DNA of 64,000 nucleotides from Epiperipatus broadwayi (GCA_028023455.1 JAQFVV010006476.1:953581-1017580); one strand, 5' to 3'; counted from the first letter of the stretch, positions 10,428 through 22,280 are shown. The notes: generated from the letters alone by a model not told the origin. Made by a program: numbers and translations.

Positions 10428-11014
10428 GAATGTAGTATCATAGCGATTTAAAGATCTACTCCAAATATTAACTTTGGAAGAACTAAAGACTTAGAATTTA
10501 ATTAAGAAAGTGATTGCTGTATGATTATAGATTTGTCATATCTGTAAAATAAAAGTTAATTCATGTTTTAAAAGATAATGCAAAAGAAAATTTATTTGTC
10601 ATATATATATAGAACAAGTATGTCTTTTTTATATTTCAGTGTAATAAAAACACATTATGTTTTCAAATGTTGTAAAAAATTGTAAATATTTAATATGGAA
10701 CATTAATAAAGTCACAGGTTGAGTTTTTTTTAACATGCTGAACATTTCCCTGTATTGTAATAATCTAATATTAAATACATTATGTAAGATTGTTTATGAT
10801 ACTTTTTTATGGAAATCATGAAATATATATAGATACTTTAATTACAGTTATTGCAACAAAAGTCTGTATTGACATAATAGTGTAAAAAATATAGAAAATA
10901 TATAAATAGTGTGTAAATCAGCTTTGGACTGTAATTAATATCAAAGACAAGTCCATATTTTAAATTGAGAGAGTTTAAAGAAAATTTAGGAAAGAAATGG
11001 CATTTAAAATTAAC

Positions 11015-11200
11015 CCAATAAACATCACATGACCACCACCTCTTATGCTCCTCACTGACGAAGGCCACAATCCAGAAACTAGTCTGGGGATATTGGATGA
11101 GTAGGCACTAGATGGGGATTTTATGCACAAGCCTTCTTGCATCCATTGATTACTCTAGCTTGCTGTGTGTGGCAATATGTATAGTGAATTTTGCCTGTTT
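11015..11200 (+). mobile_element. Complete R2 insertion with 17-bp target-site duplication
   Basis: A 186-base insertion is bracketed by the identical 17-base direct repeat tggcatttaaaattaac (10998-11014 and 11201-11217). The element runs from 'ccaataaacatcacatgacc' to 'ttttgcctgttt' and has no ORF. It contains a hammerhead-like core at 11049-11090 (separate entry). A long target-site duplication indicates target-primed reverse transcription rather than cut-and-paste movement. No A-tail or polymerase III promoter is visible, which argues against an ordinary SINE. Confidence 0.75.
11049..11090 (+). ncRNA. Hammerhead-ribozyme-like core (type I topology) in R2
   Basis: In order: stem I 5' strand TCCTCA (11049-11054), CTGACGA (11055-11061, matching CUGANGA), a short stem II (11062-11074; GG/CC here, RGC/GCY in the family), GAAAC (11075-11079), loop TA (11080-11081), GTC (11082-11084; cleavage expected after C11084), and stem I 3' strand TGGGGA (11085-11090). 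The six stem I pairs all form, with one G-U. Stem III has only two pairs, but ACTAGT is self-complementary, so two molecules could form a six-pair stem III, as known for minimal dimeric hammerheads. Activity is untested. Confidence 0.55.
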
Positions 11201-11217
11201 TGGCATTTAAAATTAAC

Positions 11218-12006
11218 TGTAATCATAGACTAAAAATAAAAAAAGGAAAATTATTATTAATGAATTGCCAATAATAAATTTTTTAATAAGATATGCAGAT
11301 ACATAATATTAAATCAAAATGTTCTTTTTGCAGATACATTTTACTTTGTAAAATTCGAATCATTTGGTAATTAATATGACAATTATAAATTACTGTTGCA
11401 AATTTTAAAGTGTCAGTTATCGATCATCAAGAAAATGGTTTCTTCACAATTTCTAAAAATAAAGCCAGATACTAAGATGGTTTCAAACTAAAAAAATATT
11501 CAAGAAACTGTTCCCCCAATATTTTTCATTGCATTTCTTCATTTTTAGTATATCAACAACATCCCCTGAGCGGCAGAATATTTAATAGCATATGATGAAT
11601 ATAAATTTATAAACACTTCCAAATTTAAATCTATTCTGTAAAAGAAATTATACTACTAAAAAAACCAAGCCATGAATACAGTCAAAACACAATGTGCTGT
11701 ATCAGTATATACTACTTCAATTATACACTATTAAAAAATGCAAATAAACAACAAATAAAAACATTAAAATTCACACATTTAATACATATAGAATATGTCA
11801 GCAGTCATTTTTCCATCTTGGAGCATTGTCTGCATTCAGGTTTATTAATAACATTTCTTCAATTTACATTTGGAGCACATTCATTTTATTGTTAACTCTT
11901 TTATGCTTTTCATATTTTTGATGTGGTATAGCATTTTATGTAATAAAATATTTTCCAAGTGTAAAGCTTAAAATTTGAAATTTATAAAAATCTGTAAAGT
12001 ATATTT
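11218..12006. other. AT-rich intergenic DNA, nothing recognised
   Basis: No repeat with a second copy and no exon were seen. A 67-codon open stretch at 11692-11895 shows no family signature. Confidence 0.35.
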
Positions 12007-12160
12007 GGTACTTGTCAGTTAGCTAGACCATGCCGCTAGGTGACACTGCAGTACCCATCGAGAACAGTGATTTCTTCACTAGAAATTTATTGCTTGTATG
12101 GTTCTTGATAGGAACTGCAGCATTGCCTAGTGGCAAGGTCTGGCTAACTGACAAGTACTG
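12007..12160. mobile_element. hAT-type MITE with 8-bp target duplication
   Basis: The terminal inverted repeats are about 45 bases: left 'tacttgtcagttagctagac', and right, read in reverse, CAGTACTTGTCAGTTAGC. Flanks gtatattt (11999-12006) and gtatattt (12160-12167) form an 8-bp duplication that may overlap the last base of the element. A CAG terminus plus 8-bp duplications is the hAT pattern. At about 154 bases it is non-autonomous. Confidence 0.6.
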
Positions 12161-12473
12161 TATATTTCTTGAGTGATATTGTGAAAGTTATCAACATAAT
12201 GCTGGCAGAAATAAATAACTGTCAAATCTTTTTGATTGTATTAGAAAGATTAAAATTTGAAGAGTTCTGAATTCAAATAGGGTGACTGTTATGTGGATGT
12301 AAATATCCAAATAATTAGAAAGGTTATAATTTTCTGGTAACAAGATTGCTATTACAATTCCATAAAGAGAAAAGATAAAAATATTTAGAATGTACTACAT
12401 TGACACTTCATTATTGGATATATTTTTAAAAAATAATATAGTATAGCAAATTTATTAATATTTTCATTTTTAG

Positions 12474-12736
12474 AATGAAGGTGAATAATTGAAACACAGG
12501 CTTATTATATACCTGTGTCTATATATGTAATATATAGACTTTCACATGCACCACCACTTTCCACACTATCTCATAACACTGATACACTTGAACACATATG
12601 TTGAAAAGATAAATAATCATCAAGTGAAATATGTCTATTGGTGATTATTTATCTTTTCAACATATATGTGTTCAAGTGTATCAGTGTTATGAGATAGTAT
12701 GGAGGGTGGTGGGGCATGTGAAATGAAGGTGAATAA
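12474..12736. mobile_element. Foldback element flanked by 15-bp direct repeats
   Basis: The 15-base repeat aatgaaggtgaataa occurs at 12474-12488 and 12722-12736. Between them lies a strong inverted repeat with arms at about 12536-12620 and 12638-12721, nearly perfect over 80 bases. The long direct repeat looks like a retrotransposition-type duplication, as for R2, although the arms are unrelated to R2. Confidence 0.6.
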
Positions 12737-13211
12737 AAAATGCACTATATTTATATGTAAATGTTCCCCTTCATTTCTTATTAATAACTATATTAAATAT
12801 TTTTATATTTTGTTTATATTATAATCATAATTTATACATTCAAATTACATTATATTATTTTAAAGTTATATTAATCATATATACAATGAGCAGATTTATG
12901 CACACTATATAAATCAACTCTGTTATATATATATATGCTGAAAAATATTGTACATTTGAATCTTAATAACAATACATACTTTATTGTATTAAAAATTTAT
13001 TATTAACAAATGATAATATGCAAAAAGAGAGGTTGGAAACTTTAATGCTAAATACTTCCATAGAGAATTAAGTGATTGGCGAAAGTTGTCATTCTAAACA
13101 AAATAACATTGAACCTAAAATATTAAATTTGGACCAATAATCAAATAGATACATTGGAGTGATAAGATTACATGGCTTTGAGCCATTTAATTTTTCTGTG
13201 CAAGATTGAAA

Positions 13212-13590
13212 TATAACTTGTTAAAAAATAGTCATATATCTCATGACACCATTTCTTTTTAAGTTTGTAAAATATAAACAAAAGAGCTTTGGTAATTGCT
13301 CAACAAGCTTTGTGATAAATGCTTAGCCAGAGAAAGCATTTAAAAATATCTCTACCAGAAATCACACTGTAACCCCTGACCAATGATTTCATGCTTTGGA
13401 ACTCCTTAGAAAGGTGCTAGTCTGCAACTATACCTAGCACCTCTCTGAGGACTGCCAAAATGCGAAACCATTCGTCAGGGGTTTGGGTATAATTTTTTGG
13501 TAGAGATATTTTAAATGCTTTCTCTGGCTAAGTATTTATCACAAAGCTTGTTGAGCAATTAGCAAAGCTCTTTATTTATAACTTGTTAAA
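13212..13590. mobile_element. Foldback element flanked by 14-bp direct repeats
   Basis: Direct repeats tataacttgttaaa (13212-13225 and 13577-13590) bracket a roughly 350-base inverted repeat. The arms include 'agagctttggtaattgctca' on the left and its reverse complement on the right, about 120 bases each. The spacer near 13395-13425 is less symmetric. No coding capacity. Confidence 0.6.
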
Positions 13591-14097
13591 TTTTAAAACA
13601 CAAAATTGTTATTAAGGTTTAAACTTTTTTAAAGTGGGTGAGTACAGTAGTACTAACAATATCAGAGGTAGTTCTCTAATGTTGTTTCTATACCAAAAAT
13701 ATTGCATAATCTTATTGCTTCTCAGCATCAAGTATCTGAGCAATTAATAAGTAAAAGGGAGAACATACATTAACACTTAGAAGAAAAATAATATTACACA
13801 AAACAATTTCTTTTTAAAAATTATGTATAGTTAACATTGTAAAGTTTAATTTTCCAGTTATATAATTTCTCTGACACTTATTAACTATATCAACAACAAC
13901 ACTTTTTTTTTGACTTTCTGACCATAACTGGGAACATGACACAGTTATATGTATTTCCTCTTTGACTAAGTGAACAAATGTTCTAGCTAATCGTAGGGAA
14001 AAAGTTTCCTAATGGACAAGATAAGTAGTAAAAATGGATTAGGAAATAGCCATGAACACTTACTAAATCAGTACCGATGAGTGCTGATTTAGTATGC

Positions 14098-14640
14098 GCT
14101 CACGGCCGCCATTTTGAATTACAAGAACCGCCCAAACCATGCTGGAACATTCAACCAATAAATGGCATCGATCAAAATCACTTTTCTTTAGGCTATAACT
14201 TAAGAGCACTCTAAATGTTGAACAAAGAATCAAGAATAGAATAAATCTATGTATTCTTAATTGCTCTGATGTTTGCCAATATTGATGGTAATTGAGCATG
14301 AAATTAATTTATCAAGCAAATGGAATATAGTCATAAGTGTGGTGATTATACTAATCATTTACTAAACTACAAACAGTCTCTAGCACAGATATAAACTTTA
14401 AAACACAGCTGCCATTTTGAATTACAAGAACCGCCCAAAAACACGCTGACACATCCAACCGATAAAAGACATCGATCAAAATGGCCATTCTCATAAAAAA
14501 AAAATCAATTTTCGTAGTTATAAGAAATGTAATCACATGACTAAAATATCAACGCAACCCAAAAAACCCAATTTCCATAGTTATAAGAAATGTAATCACG
14601 TGGCTAAAATATTAAAGCACAAAATTCAACATTTTCATAA
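14098..14640. repeat. Direct repeat pair with 'ccattttgaattacaagaac' block
   Basis: A block of about 100 bases at 14098-14200 recurs at 14402-14500 (shared: the title block, 'cgcccaaa', 'catccaacc', 'gcatcgatcaaaat'). A second tandem pair follows at about 14510-14560 and 14570-14620 ('agttataagaaatgtaatca'). The end of this stretch ('gagtaggtcaaaattgccat') resembles 36543-36590. The class is unknown. Confidence 0.5.
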
Positions 14641-14914
14641 AAACAACAACCCAAAACCCAATTTGAGTAGGTCAAAATTGCCATTGTTTTGATTATATAT
14701 ATACATATATCAGTCACACAAATGAGTATGGCCATTTCAACTTCACGAAAAAGAAAACTGCTCTAGAAATAAGTTTTGCAATAATTGTACAAACCATTTT
14801 GTCATCCACAAACACATCTATGTATTGTTTTTTTGAAGGTTTGTGCAGCTGATATTTTAGTTGTATTTAGTTGTCTTTATATATTACACTATTTCCATCA
14901 TTTAATATAAGACC

Positions 14915-15440
14915 AATTGTTAGTTCTAGAAATTCACTTTGCCAAAATTTGTCATGATTTCTTCTCAAACTTCTTAGTCCTTGGGGTACCCAGTCCTTTG
15001 CCAGGGATTCTAGACACTTTGTAGAATTAATCAAGAAAATGAAAATTGATAGAACTGAAATACTGGTAAGCTTTGAAGTGGAAAGTTTATTCACAAGTGT
15101 ACCATGTGAAGAAACATTGCCTATTGTAAAAAAAGATTTAAATGATGATAATAGCTTACAAACCAGAACAACTCCTTCTATTGATAGTATAATGGAACTA
15201 TTAACATTCTGCATAACAGCAATCTACTTTCAATATAACACAGAATTCTTCCAACAATAGGTAGTGTATCCATACATTCCAAAAATAGCAGATAAGTTAA
15301 GAAAAATCTGCATTAATATAACATCAGAACAGCTTGCCAGAGCCATACCACACTGTAAGGGATTCTAATATCTACAAAACCTAAACTTAAAATGCTGAAA
15401 AGCAAAAACTGCATCTATGAAATACAATGAATATGAAAAT
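14915..15440 (+). pseudogene. Penelope-like element, internally deleted RT fragment
   Basis: The frame at 15039-15259 gives VSFEVESLFTSVPCEE, the Penelope-type reverse transcriptase motif usually VSFDV.SLFTNVP. It then continues through LLTFC and FQYNTEFFQQ. After 'ttccaacaa' (near 15257) the sequence jumps to PYIPKIADKLRKIC (15270-15310), which lies about 500 bases further on in the related copy at 60.0-61.4 kb. The stretch that should hold the YVDD box is therefore deleted. Stop codons interrupt both ends. This is a dead copy that cannot make a functional transposase. Confidence 0.8.
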
Positions 15441-16194
15441 AATGTAAAGGAGTTTATATATCTTTTTAAATTTGCTTTAAAACAAATTTATATCTCATTA
15501 ATCGATGATCCTTTTCATCATTGAATAAAATACTTCTTGAATACACATGTTTTGTTAGTCAAATCTAAATATAACTGCTGTATTTTCATATTCGTTTCCA
15601 CTTTGAGTTTTTCTCAGCCAATGAATTCACAATATACAGAGTTTCTTTTTCAGCAATTTTCTCAAGTTTATTTACTCTCTTATTTCTGGTTCCATAATCA
15701 AATTTATATACAGACCTTTCATCTTTTAATTGGATATTTAATTCTAATGTTAAAACCTCACAGTAGCATTTAAAAAAATGTTATTTGGTATTATTAAAAC
15801 TGTTTTGTAAATCTACATCTACTTTGCCATCAGTTCATGTAATTGTTGGGTTAATTTATATTCACCATGTTGTTTTTCTATTTTTTTTTGCAAGAATTCC
15901 ACTCTGCCTTTTCTTTTTATATGTCTACACACAAGCAGATAAAATGGCTTTATTCCAATTGGGAATATTTTAATGTTATAATGTAGAGATTAAGTTCTCT
16001 ATACAAAACAGATGAATTAAGACAATGGTGTATTATGACAATGATAACATTTTAATATCTTGATATTGATTATAGTCAGATTTTTTACAACTTATTTTAG
16101 AACATTTTAAATCTAACCTTTACAGTTAGATGCTATATTCAGAATAATGATGATATTCATAAATAATGGGTAGTAGAATGCCCTCTGAGTTTGA

Positions 16195-17520
16195 GAGTTA
16201 ATTAGGAATAATTAATAGTAACAACCAACCCTTGATTTATCAACAATCTCAACCTGAAGTCAAGGCAATCTCTTTGACAATAAAGATGATATCATCTTTA
16301 TATATATATGGTCTGATATGTTGATCAAGGATTGGAAGATTAATAATGCAAAGAAGTTTAAACACACCTCATTAATCAGGCAAATATAACCTGTTCTGAA
16401 AGCAGACTAATAAATAATCAATCATAACTTCCAGATTCCTAAAGAAGACTAATAAATAGTCATTTATAACTTCCAAATTTTATATAAAGTATATATTTAC
16501 TAAGACAAGACAATTATTCAAGGTTTTAATAGGTTTATAAATGTAGATGGTAGCAATAAACCCTTGAGCTATTGACAATATCAGCTCATATATAAAGGTC
16601 ATACCTCTTTATTGTTAAAAGAGATTGCCTTGACTACAGGTTGAGATTATTGATAGGTCAAGGATTGATTGTTATCATCAAGATTTATAAATCTATTAAA
16701 ACCTTGAATAATTGGCTTTATTGTCTTAGTAAATACATACTTTATATGGAATTTGGAAGTTATAAATGACTATTTATTAGTCTGCTTTTAGAACAGGTTA
16801 TATGTTCCTGATTAATGAGGTTTGTTTAAACTTCTTTGCATTATCAATTTCACACTCCTGGGACAAGTTGCATACTTGAGTGTCTATATAAACATGTCAG
16901 ACCATTTGTAAATATGCTGCCATCTTTGTTGTTAAAAGAGATTGCCTTGACTATAGGTAGAGCTTATTGATGGCTCAAGGTTTGATTATTGTTATCTATA
17001 TTTATAAACCTATTAAAGCCTTGAGTAATTGTCTTAGTAAATATATACTTTATATAAAATCTGGAAGTTATAAATGACTATTTATTAGTCTGCTTTCAGA
17101 ATATGGAAGTTACAATTGATTATTTATTAGTTTGTTTTCGGAATAGGTTAAATTTGCCTGATTAAACTTCTTTGAATTATTAATATCACATTTCTTGGTC
17201 AAATTTGCATATAACTAACAATCTGAAAAGGCGATAAATATTGAGCAACAAGGGCTCTGAAAGCACTAAGTCTGCAAATTAGAATATATTAAAAAAAAAC
17301 CTACAAATTATTACATAAAAAAAAAGTTTCACCACAACGCATCAGCGTATTATTAATCTTTAGTGTCTATATAAACATATCAGACTATATATAAAGATAG
17401 GACCATCTTTATTGTTAAAGGAGGTTGCCTTGATTAGTTCAAGGGTTGACTTTTATCATCTTTTATAAACCCATAAAAGTCTTGAATAATTGACTTTATT
17501 GTCTTAACATTTAATAGTAT
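16195..17520. repeat. R3 repeat cluster, inverted and tandem copies
   Basis: Blocks such as 'gattgccttgact', 'tataaatgactatttattag', 'ctgcttt(t/c)agaacaggtta' and 'tgattaatgaggt' occur as an inverted pair (about 16195-16590 against 16600-16870). They recur in direct order at 16880-17215 and in part at 17360-17520. A further copy is at 56610-56815. No ORF; probably repeated insertions of one foldback family into itself. Confidence 0.6.
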
Positions 17521-18597
17521 TTGTGTAAACATACATTCAACTTCTTTGTAAGATAAAATGTTGGCACATCAAACAGTCTTTTCTGTCTTACCTTTTTATC
17601 TCTCTGTCTTGTCATTTAACTTCATGGGTCTAGTCATCATGACCTTTATATGTTATTGATCCTCATTCTATATTAGCTTTGAATGTTAGTTTAACTATAT
17701 TTTTTCTTTAATTACACATGTACATTTCATTTTTAGCTCAAAATCTCAAGAATTAAAAAATCTATGACAGGTACAGACTTAATTAGGTGAAATTCCTTAC
17801 TAATTTTATTAGCTTAAGACCAGTAAGATTATTGTAATATCATCTTGGATCAGAATTTAGGACAGGAGTGTCAGCTTGACAAAGTTTTATGTTTAAGAAG
17901 CCTCTTGTTTACCATAGAAGTAAAAAGAATATAAAAATGGTGGCCAAAAATAGTCTGCTTTTCACAGTCTGATTCATTATTGTGCCTGATGAATTACTTA
18001 TTAATGGTAGAGAAACCATTAAATTTTCAATAATTGTAATAATTCATATGGCAATAGTAGTATAGGTGTTATAAATCTATTTTTTAACACCTAGGGTCAA
18101 TGATATGCCCAAGAAATTTGAGGTTTGATCTTTAAAATGATCAATAATTCACTTTTTTTCCAACAGCTATTAAATCTTCAAATTTCTAATTTTGAATTTT
18201 CAAGATTATGTTATTGAACTGTGAAATTCTTTTAAGGGGTGTGTCATGGGTACAAGTACATCTCTTATTGGGTTCTCTAAAAATAAAGTCATGACTGGTT
18301 TTCTGACAACAAACTTATTACTAATGATTTAATTAATGAAAACATGTATTTTTCTATTAAATTTAATAATTAACAAAATAGTTAAAAATGGTTGGTGAAT
18401 TAAGACTAGAAAGAAAATGCAGACATTTGCAGATGTGATAATTTTAGAGCTTTCTTGATACATTAAAATAATAATATATTGATTTAAAAACAGGATATAA
18501 TCTGCTTAGATCTATCAATAACACTTTTTATATGCTGACTGTGATATTCTGTAAACACTTCTTCCTTAATTTTTCTTCTTCATATACTACAATATAT

Positions 18598-18790
18598 CTT
18601 TTGAAAATAATCACAACGTCTTACACCTTTTAAGTAAAAATATTTATTATTATAATAACCATTTCAACTGTTCCTCACAGTCAAGAGGCATAGAATGATA
18701 TCTGAAGAAGATTACCAGGAACAGTCGAAACTGTTATTATAGTAATATTTTTGCTTAAAAAGTGTAAGAAATTTGTGATTCTTTTGAAAA
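18598..18790 (+). repeat. Foldback with CTGAAGA...CGAAAC motif (copy C)
   Basis: The outer arms (about 18598-18660 and 18728-18790) pair. Inside, the plus strand has CTGAAGA, a variable stem and CGAAACTGTT near 18702-18738. It is similar in layout to 5001-5197 and 28134-28304. CTGAAGA fits the hammerhead CUGANGA box, but stem I has only about two pairs here. Confidence 0.45.
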
Positions 18791-18801
18791 GATATATTGT
18801 T

Positions 18802-18910
18802 TTTCCATATGTCATAGCATAGGCTGGGAGGCGAACCCACAACCGTCTGCAATTAACTACTTGCTTGCAAGGCGGCTGCACTGACCTCTCGGCTAACAAT
18901 GCTTGACAAA
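18802..18910 (-). mobile_element. tRNA-derived SINE with 15-bp target-site duplication
   Basis: The direct repeats aaaagatatattgtt (18787-18801 and 18911-18925) bracket a minus-strand copy of the SINE also seen at 58741. The polymerase III B box (gggttcgcc-like) and A-box half (ccgagaggtcagtgc) are readable on the minus strand. The 3' end is the 'catatggaaaaa' tail. It is inserted right beside the foldback at 18598-18790. Confidence 0.8.
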
Positions 18911-19854
18911 AAAAGATATATTGTTGACAATAATATTATCAACATATGAATATATTTTAATCATCTTTTGAATAATAATATAATACTTGCAATGATGACA
19001 ACATTCAACTTAACTATTTATATGCACTTGGACAATGATCTCCAGGTTAGTGAAATGAAGACTTCTTTTTATTATTTTGACAGTCTACAGACTTTGATGA
19101 AAGAGTTAGAGAAGTTTGATTATACAATTAATTTCAAAAGTATGGAATTCTTTTAGGCATATATGGACTGTAAAGTTGTGTCCCCTTATCTTAAAGATGT
19201 TTGTTGCTCCAAATTTTTAAAATGATAAAGAAATAAATAATATTACAGTAATTATCGGAGAATTTCATTGACATCTCATACCGTAAAGGCACATTTCAGA
19301 ATTTTTCTGAATAGATGAATTCCCGACTGTCAGAGATTCAATGCAAATCAAAACGCAATACAGATATAATTTTTATTGACAGAAAAATTTCAAAAGATGA
19401 AGAAGTGATTTTTGTATTGATTTTCTCAAAGCATTTAATTCAATTATGATATTAATAGACAGGGTACAGCACAGACTTTCACATGATATTGTTTAAAATT
19501 AATTAGTTATCCACAAAAGTTTCCTTACTTTACGAGGAAATAAAAAGAGGTGTTACTACTATATGTGGGATGCATAATCTTGCTCCAACATAATTTTCAT
19601 CTTTATGACTCTTATCTTTACAATTGTTTATAGGCAACTTAAAAATCATGGATAAAGATTCACTATACGTTTATTGGGGAAATTTTTAAATTGATTTAAT
19701 TAAAAACAAAATAAGAAATTCTTGATTTTAATTTACTATATCTGAAGCTTGTGCTACTTTTACTGAATTATGTACTTAATGTTTTGAATATAACTTATAA
19801 AAACTTTAGCAATTTTTTTAAACAGTTCAGTTTTTCATTACCTATTGATGCAAG

Positions 19855-20142
19855 TAAATAATATTTGTCTAAATCGCATGTTGTTAATAAATTGGTAATA
19901 ATTGAAAGTTTGCTAATCTTTCACATGCATGATTGTCTCTCAGATAGCCAATCAGATTTTAAACAGCTGTCTTCAGAATGATCAGGCTTCGATACATGAC
20001 AGAGATTTTGATAAGAAAAGGATAATATCAACCTTTTCTCAACTTAACTTTTTATATATATAAGCCAGCTGTCTAAAATCTGATTGGCTTTCTGAGAGAC
20101 AATCGCGCATGTGAAAGATTAGCAAACTTTCAATTATTACCA
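19855..20142. repeat. Foldback element with 11-bp flanking repeats
   Basis: Arms at about 19890-19970 and 20065-20142 are near-perfect complements ('ttgctaatctttcacatg' against 'catgtgaaagattagcaa', and 'agccaatcagattttaaaca'). attgatgcaag flanks at 19844-19854 and 20143-20153, but about 35 unpaired bases follow the left flank, so the duplication is tentative. Confidence 0.5.
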
Positions 20143-20399
20143 ATTGATGCAAGATAAATTTTGAACTACTTTTATACTTGGGTGGTAGAAAAATGAATTT
20201 AGATGTAGGAAGTTTACTGCAGATTCCAGTGTACTATTGCTTTTAACAAATTAAAAGACAATTTCATAGCGAAATAACTACTGCTACTAAATTAGTTGTA
20301 TAAAGAAATGTGACTTCTCCATCCACATAACTAAAAGCATGAGAAAAAATTGATTTAAAGATACCTATAAAATTCTAAAAATACTAAAGGAAATCATAA

Positions 20400-21290
20400 T
20401 TCAAAACAATATTTTCTGACTGGATATGGTATTATTGCTGAAACAGAAAATAACCTAAAGAATCTCACCAAGCTTAGCCTCACTGTAGTTTGGAAAACCC
20501 ACAACAGGAAGTTCAAATATTTTGATATTCACATTAGTAGAGACACATATAAGCTGCATTACCAAATGGTAGTAAAACCTGTAGAAGTTAAAGGCATAAA
20601 TCATCCTGATGCCTACGCATTCCAAACTCACATACTTGCAGCCCTCTCAGTGTTTCTCTTCAGGAACCACTCCTTATGCAAATATGAAGCTGACATGAGA
20701 GACAATATAATTCACTATATAGATGATGTCATCAATATAGGACATAAACAGACAGTCATCAACAAAAAAGTCAATCAATTTTTGTACAAAATAAATCATC
20801 AACAACAGAAAGTAAACATAGCATTCATCCTTATTCCATACATCCACTTATTATTTAAACAAATAATAAACTTTCCAAAGAATTTGAAATTGCCTTTCAT
20901 TCACCCCCCTCCACTAATAGATTAATCAATAATACTAAAAACAAAATAACACCTGAATTGACTCCGCATATCATTTACAAAATCACCTGCCCCCATAATA
21001 ATTGTCACACCACCTATTACGGTGAAACCAAGGCAAATATTGCAAACAGATTATCCCAACTCAAATATAGAATAGGACCAAAACCAAGGCACTGGGTCAT
21101 TCAATATTCACCAAACATGAGAAAACCATTGGTCACATTTTTCAACCATCAGTAGCGAGTATTGTTTATATGGAGAGAAATGATGCAAAACACAAGGTTA
21201 AAGAGGCTTGCTACATAGCAAGTGATCCTACAGCAATTAACAGAAAAAAAGCTTGCTTCTTCATATCAAGAAAATGGACGTTGTAAATGA
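20400..21290 (+). pseudogene. Penelope-like element: RT C-terminus plus GIY-YIG domain, frameshifted
   Basis: The first open part (20566-20925, with upstream residues from about 20470) has the thumb-region pattern of Penelope-like reverse transcriptases, with a FDIHISRD-like strand. After a break, 20958-21155 reads HIIYKITCPHNNC followed by TYYGETKANIANRL. This is a GIY-YIG endonuclease domain with the YK/YGET pair and the CPxxxC knuckle typical of these elements. A further frame change gives EACYIASDPTAINRK near 21205-21240, the expected Glu-containing end of the domain. In an intact element the GIY-YIG nuclease nicks the target for reverse transcription. Two or more frameshifts make this copy inactive. 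Confidence 0.8.
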
Positions 21291-22130
21291 GTTGTAAATG
21301 ATGCGTTCAAATTTACATATATTTGCATATTATATGCATTGTAGATATTTTCTCATTAAAAGCCCAGCTATGAACATGGGAGCACATATCTCCCAAAAGT
21401 GCATAGCTTAATGTACAATTAAATTTATAGCTTCATTGTCTGCTCACAAAGCACTTATAGAGTTTACTGTTGTAAAAGTACGGATTTGACACATGAAACG
21501 AATGAGCAATACAAGACTTTTTAAGAAGGTATTTTATGATATCTAAACATGGTTTTTATGAGAAAATCAAACTCTATTTACATTAATAAGATTAATTCAA
21601 AGATATTTTAAAAGAAATGCAATATTGATCATTTTCATTGGAAAGATAAGACTAAAGATTAAATACAAAAGAAAGCTACAATTAGAGATGAGGATGAAAT
21701 CGTTCAAAAAAAAAAGCTGGCTGCAGAAGAAGTTAAAATCCAGCATCGCAAAATATATAATAAATACAATAATGGTCCAGTGTGTTCTGTATTCGGATAT
21801 ATTTGTGATTCATAAATTAGTGTTATAGTCATCGCAATATTTACCTCTAGAGTTTTCTTTTCTTGCAACTGAAATGTTCATATTCGTTTGTGACTGGCTG
21901 ATAGTGATAATGATGGTATTATAATCAAAATTACATCCCTTCCACACACACGCACACACACACATATATATATATAATGCCATCATCATATTTTGTTGAT
22001 AATATTAGTTTTTTTATATTTATCAAAATAAACCAATAATTTCAAACTTAATCAAAGCGATAATTGTGGATAGATTAAATGATTTAAGGAAATATTTTAT
22101 CAAAATTTAGTTAAGCCATCTGCAATATCC
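21291..22130. other. Upstream region of gene 2, with CA/TA microsatellite
   Basis: A CA run passing into TA lies at 21942-21977. The segment 21715-21910 resembles 55335-55465 (shared 'agaagttaaaa..cagcat.gcaaaat'), so it is another dispersed repeat (R7). No exon was seen. Confidence 0.4.
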
Positions 22131-22132
22131 TT

Positions 22133-22168
22133 TATAAATACTGTATTTAAGGATGATTATATGCAGTG
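22133..22168 (+). promoter_or_regulatory. Candidate TATA box and start site of gene 2
   Basis: TATAAATA at 22133-22140 is followed about 30 bases later by GCAGTG (22163-22168), a plausible initiator, about 40 bases ahead of the gene 2 start codon. TATA-like strings are common in this DNA; the spacing to both the initiator and the ATG is the support. Confidence 0.4.
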
Positions 22169-22202
22169 TTGGCAAAAGTAATTTTTCTCGACAAACTTTA
22201 AA

Positions 22203-22280
22203 ATGATTTCATTTAAGATAATATTAATTTTCTTAGTAGCGTTATCAATAGTTATTACTACAGAAATGAAAATTTTATCG
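22203..22280 (+). CDS. Gene 2 exon 1: signal peptide of a secreted mosaic protein
   Basis: ATG at 22203 opens 26 codons ending in TCG, followed by GTAAGATTG (22281), a strong donor, phase 0. The peptide starts MISFKIILIFLVALSIVIT: a short polar/basic head (Lys5), a hydrophobic core of about 13 residues and small residues near the end, which is a standard secretory signal. A stretch this short would not be called by itself. It is supported by the TATA element upstream, the donor, and a phase-0 acceptor at 23985. Confidence 0.7.

Noticed and set aside
14063-14536. Two minus-strand ORFs sharing WAVLVIQNG
   Set aside because: The similarity comes from a DNA direct repeat (14098 and 14402); there are no other coding signs.
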